Of a DNA stretch of 16,286 bases, positions 13,761 to 16,286 are shown piece by piece. A model generated the notes under the pieces. It ran no database searches. It was given only the letters and a program-made list of their open reading frames with translations, and was not told the origin of the DNA. This stretch comes from Pseudomonas sp. SST3 (GTDB lineage: Bacteria; Pseudomonadota; Gammaproteobacteria; Pseudomonadales; Pseudomonadaceae): positions 1 through 16,286 of the forward strand of contig NZ_QORI02000039.1 in assembly GCF_003325755.1 (NCBI RefSeq), given 5' to 3'. How positions within the stretch are numbered: the stretch's first letter is position 1; every line of letters begins with the position of its first letter. The position numbers and the translations under genes were made by a program.

Positions 13761-15863
13761 ATGGCTCGTATTACTCCGATTAACCGCTACCGTAACATTG
13801 GTATCTGCGCCCACGTCGATGCGGGCAAGACCACAACTACGGAGCGGATTCTGTTCTACACCGGTCTCAGCCACAAGATGGGCGAAGTGCACGACGGTGC
13901 CGCGACCACTGACTGGATGGTGCAGGAGCAGGAGCGCGGTATCACCATCACGTCTGCTGCCGTGACGACCTTCTGGCAAGGTTCGCGTGGTCAGTTCGAC
14001 AAGTATCGCGTAAACGTCATCGATACCCCCGGTCACGTGGACTTCACCATTGAAGTTGAGCGCTCGCTTCGCGTGCTCGATGGTGCGGTCGTGGTGTTCT
14101 GTGGTACGTCCGGCGTTGAGCCGCAGTCCGAGACTGTTTGGCGTCAGGCTAACAAGTACGGCGTTCCGCGTATCGTGTACGTCAACAAGATGGACCGGGC
14201 CGGTGCCAACTTCCTGCGCGTTGTTGCCCAGATCAAACAGCGCCTGGGTCATACCCCGGTGCCGGTGCAGCTGGCGATCGGCTCAGAGGATAACTTCGAA
14301 GGTCAGATCGATCTGGTCAAGATGAAGGCTATCTACTGGAACGAGGACGACAAGGGTACCTCCTACCGCGAGGAAGAGATCCCTGCCGAATTGCTCGCTC
14401 AGGCCGAAGAGTACCGCTCGAACATGGTCGAGGCAGCTGCCGAAGCCAACGAAGAGCTGATGAACAAGTATCTGGAAGGCGGCGAGCTTTCGATCGAAGA
14501 GATCAAGGAAGGCCTGCGTCAGCGTACCATTGCTTGTGAAATCGTTCCGGCTGTCTGTGGTTCGTCCTTCAAGAACAAGGGTGTTCCGCTGGTTCTCGAT
14601 GCGGTCATTGACTATCTGCCTGCGCCGACTGAGATTCCGGCCATTCAGGGTGTCAATCCCGATAATGAGGAGGAGACCGACGAGCGTCACGCTGACGACG
14701 CTGAGCCGTTCTCGGCGCTGGCGTTCAAGATCGCAACCGACCCGTTCGTGGGTACTCTGACCTTTGCTCGCGTTTACTCTGGCGTGCTGTCCTCCGGCGA
14801 CTCGGTAATTAACTCTGTCAAAGGTAAGAAAGAGCGCGTTGGGCGGATGGTGCAGATGCACGCCAACCAGCGTGAAGAGATCAAGGAATGCCGTGCGGGC
14901 GATATCGCTGCGCTGATCGGTATGAAGGATGTCACCACGGGTGACACTCTCTGCTCGATCGAGAAGCCGATCATTCTCGAGCGTATGGAATTCCCTGAGC
15001 CGGTTATTTCGGTGGCCGTCGAGCCCAAGACCAAGGCAGACCAGGAAAAGATGGGTATCGCGTTGGGCAAGCTGGCCCAGGAAGATCCGTCGTTCCGCGT
15101 CAAGACCGACGAGGAAACTGGTCAGACGATCATTTCCGGTATGGGCGAGCTGCACCTGGATATCCTGGTTGATCGTATGCGTCGCGAGTTCAACGTTGAC
15201 GCCAACATCGGTAAGCCACAGGTTTCCTATCGCGAGAAGATCACTAAGTCTTGCGAGATCGAAGGCAAGTTCGTTCGTCAGTCCGGCGGTCGTGGCCAGT
15301 TTGGTCATTGCTGGGTTCGCTTCGCACCTGCTGACGAAGGTCAGGAAGGACTGCAATTCGTTAACGAGGTTGTGGGTGGTGTCATTCCGAAGGAATACAT
15401 TCCAGCCATCCAGAAAGGTATCGAAGAGCAGATGAAGAACGGCGTTGTAGCCGGCTATCCGCTCATCGGTCTGAAGGCCACGGTTTTCGATGGCTCTTAC
15501 CACGACGTCGACTCCAACGAGATGGCGTTCAAGGTGGCGGCTTCCATGGCGACCAAGCAGCTGTCCCAGAAGGGCGGTGCGGTAGTGCTTGAGCCGATCA
15601 TGAAGGTTGAAGTTGTAACGCCTGAGGATTACATGGGTGACGTGATGGGAGACCTGAACCGTCGTCGTGGTCTGATTCAGGGTATGGAAGATTCGGTGTC
15701 TGGCAAAGTTATCCGTGCCGAGGTGCCGCTAGGTGAGATGTTCGGTTACGCGACCGACGTCCGCTCCATGTCCCAGGGTCGCGCGAGCTATTCCATGGAA
15801 TTCTCGAAGTACTCCGAAGCTCCGGCGAACATCGTCGAAGCAATCGTTAAAAAACAAGGTTGA
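13761..15863 (+). CDS. fusA: Elongation factor G
   Basis: EF-G is the GTPase that drives mRNA-tRNA translocation and, with ribosome recycling factor, splits ribosomes. The product is 700 aa (E. coli 704). GTPase motifs are AHVDAGKT (17-24, G1), RGIT (59-62, G2), DTPGH (88-92, G3) and NKMD (142-145, G4). Domain II follows the [12 protein letters not shown] linker at about 298-309. Domain IV shows [14 protein letters not shown] and the tip loop [14 protein letters not shown], and the C-terminus reads [14 protein letters not shown] at 13761 has GAGGG (13752-13756) 4 nt upstream. Its position between rpsG and tuf marks it as the main EF-G (fusA1 where pseudomonads have two). No damage is visible. 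Confidence 0.98.
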   Translation: MARITPINRYRNIGICAHVDAGKTTTTERILFYTGLSHKMGEVHDGAATTDWMVQEQERGITITSAAVTTFWQGSRGQFDKYRVNVIDTPGHVDFTIEVERSLRVLDGAVVVFCGTSGVEPQSETVWRQANKYGVPRIVYVNKMDRAGANFLRVVAQIKQRLGHTPVPVQLAIGSEDNFEGQIDLVKMKAIYWNEDDKGTSYREEEIPAELLAQAEEYRSNMVEAAAEANEELMNKYLEGGELSIEEIKEGLRQRTIACEIVPAVCGSSFKNKGVPLVLDAVIDYLPAPTEIPAIQGVNPDNEEETDERHADDAEPFSALAFKIATDPFVGTLTFARVYSGVLSSGDSVINSVKGKKERVGRMVQMHANQREEIKECRAGDIAALIGMKDVTTGDTLCSIEKPIILERMEFPEPVISVAVEPKTKADQEKMGIALGKLAQEDPSFRVKTDEETGQTIISGMGELHLDILVDRMRREFNVDANIGKPQVSYREKITKSCEIEGKFVRQSGGRGQFGHCWVRFAPADEGQEGLQFVNEVVGGVIPKEYIPAIQKGIEEQMKNGVVAGYPLIGLKATVFDGSYHDVDSNEMAFKVAASMATKQLSQKGGAVVLEPIMKVEVVTPEDYMGDVMGDLNRRRGLIQGMEDSVSGKVIRAEVPLGEMFGYATDVRSMSQGRASYSMEFSKYSEAPANIVEAIVKKQG

Positions 15864-15893
15864 TTCAGCCCTTTAAGTAAGAGGTTTACTGTC

Positions 15894-16286
15894 GTGGCTA
15901 AAGAAAAATTCGAACGTAACAAACCGCACCTGAACGTCGGCACCATTGGTCACGTCGACCATGGCAAGACTACCCTGACTGCAGCGCTGACCAAGGTTTG
16001 CGCTGAGACTTGGGGCGGCTCTGCGCGCGACTTCTCGCAGATCGACAACGCGCCGGAAGAGAAGGCTCGTGGTATCACCATCAACACTTCCCACGTTGAA
16101 TACGATTCCTCGATCCGTCATTACGCCCACGTTGACTGCCCCGGTCACGCTGACTATGTGAAGAACATGATCACCGGTGCTGCGCAGATGGATGGTGCGA
16201 TCCTGGTTTGTTCCGCTGCTGACGGCCCGATGCCGCAGACGCGTGAGCACATCCTGCTGTCCCGCCAGGTTGGCGTTCCTTACATC
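15894..16286 (+). CDS. tuf: Elongation factor Tu, 5' part (3' end outside window)
   Basis: This is the first 131 codons of a second EF-Tu gene, at the usual tufA place after fusA. The start is GTG at 15894 with GAGG (15881-15884) 9 nt upstream and the conserved [18 protein letters not shown]. GTPase motifs in view are GHVDHGKT (19-26), RGITI (59-63) and DCPGH (81-85, with catalytic H85). The NKxD motif lies beyond the window. The frame is open to the last base. It covers a different part of the protein from the copy at 1-626, so the two cannot be compared here. The 30-nt gap from fusA can form a weak 5-bp stem (15876-15880 with 15886-15890) with the SD in its loop. Confidence 0.98.
   Translation, partial: MAKEKFERNKPHLNVGTIGHVDHGKTTLTAALTKVCAETWGGSARDFSQIDNAPEEKARGITINTSHVEYDSSIRHYAHVDCPGHADYVKNMITGAAQMDGAILVCSAADGPMPQTREHILLSRQVGVPYI

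Noticed and set aside
14283..15503. Open frame of 406 codons on the - strand opposite fusA
   Set aside because: Shadow of fusA; no domain recognised.

Overview
The window is a block of core translation and transcription genes, all on the + strand. The order is tuf (3' part), tRNA-Trp, secE, nusG, rplK, rplA, rplJ, rplL, rpoB, rpoC, rpsL, rpsG, fusA, tuf (5' part). The proteins look like those of Pseudomonas in the broad sense (Pseudomonas/Stutzerimonas). Reasons are the tuf-trpT-secE junction, rpoBC running directly into rpsL-rpsG-fusA-tuf (these are two distant loci in E. coli), RpoC of 1399 aa and RpoB of 1356 aa. Species cannot be settled from the window alone.

Layout. 1-626 is the end of an EF-Tu gene, cut by the window edge. 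679-754 is tRNA-Trp(CCA), with hairpins on both sides. 797-1708 is secE-nusG, closed by a strong intrinsic terminator at 1727-1754. 1821-4096 holds the four 50S genes rplK-rplA and rplJ-rplL, each pair preceded by a structured leader (a possible L1 site and a well-formed L10 leader). 4143-4171 is a terminator/attenuator before rpoB. 4316-12651 is rpoB-rpoC, separated by 65 nt that contain a 13-bp hairpin and a TTG-started rpoC. 12652-12790 carries a good sigma70-type promoter followed at once by a terminator-like hairpin. 12791-15863 is rpsL-rpsG-fusA, and 15894 to the end is the first third of a second tuf gene.

How it works together. The genes supply the ribosomal stalk (L10, L7/L12, L11, L1), the decoding centre and head of 30S (S12, S7), the two elongation GTPases, the catalytic core of RNA polymerase, its elongation factor NusG and the Sec translocon subunit SecE. 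Control is likely by ribosomal-protein feedback on the leaders and by attenuation between gene groups.

I found no mobile element, CRISPR array, phage gene, pseudogene or novel gene cluster. Every large reading frame is a standard housekeeping gene and all look intact. The interesting material is in the short intergenic RNA: a terminator that borrows the tRNA 3' CCA end, mutually exclusive hairpins before rpoC, and a promoter sitting just ahead of a terminator at the str operon. No gene-free stretch exceeds 300 bases; the longest (2948-3153 and 4097-4315) are described as leaders.
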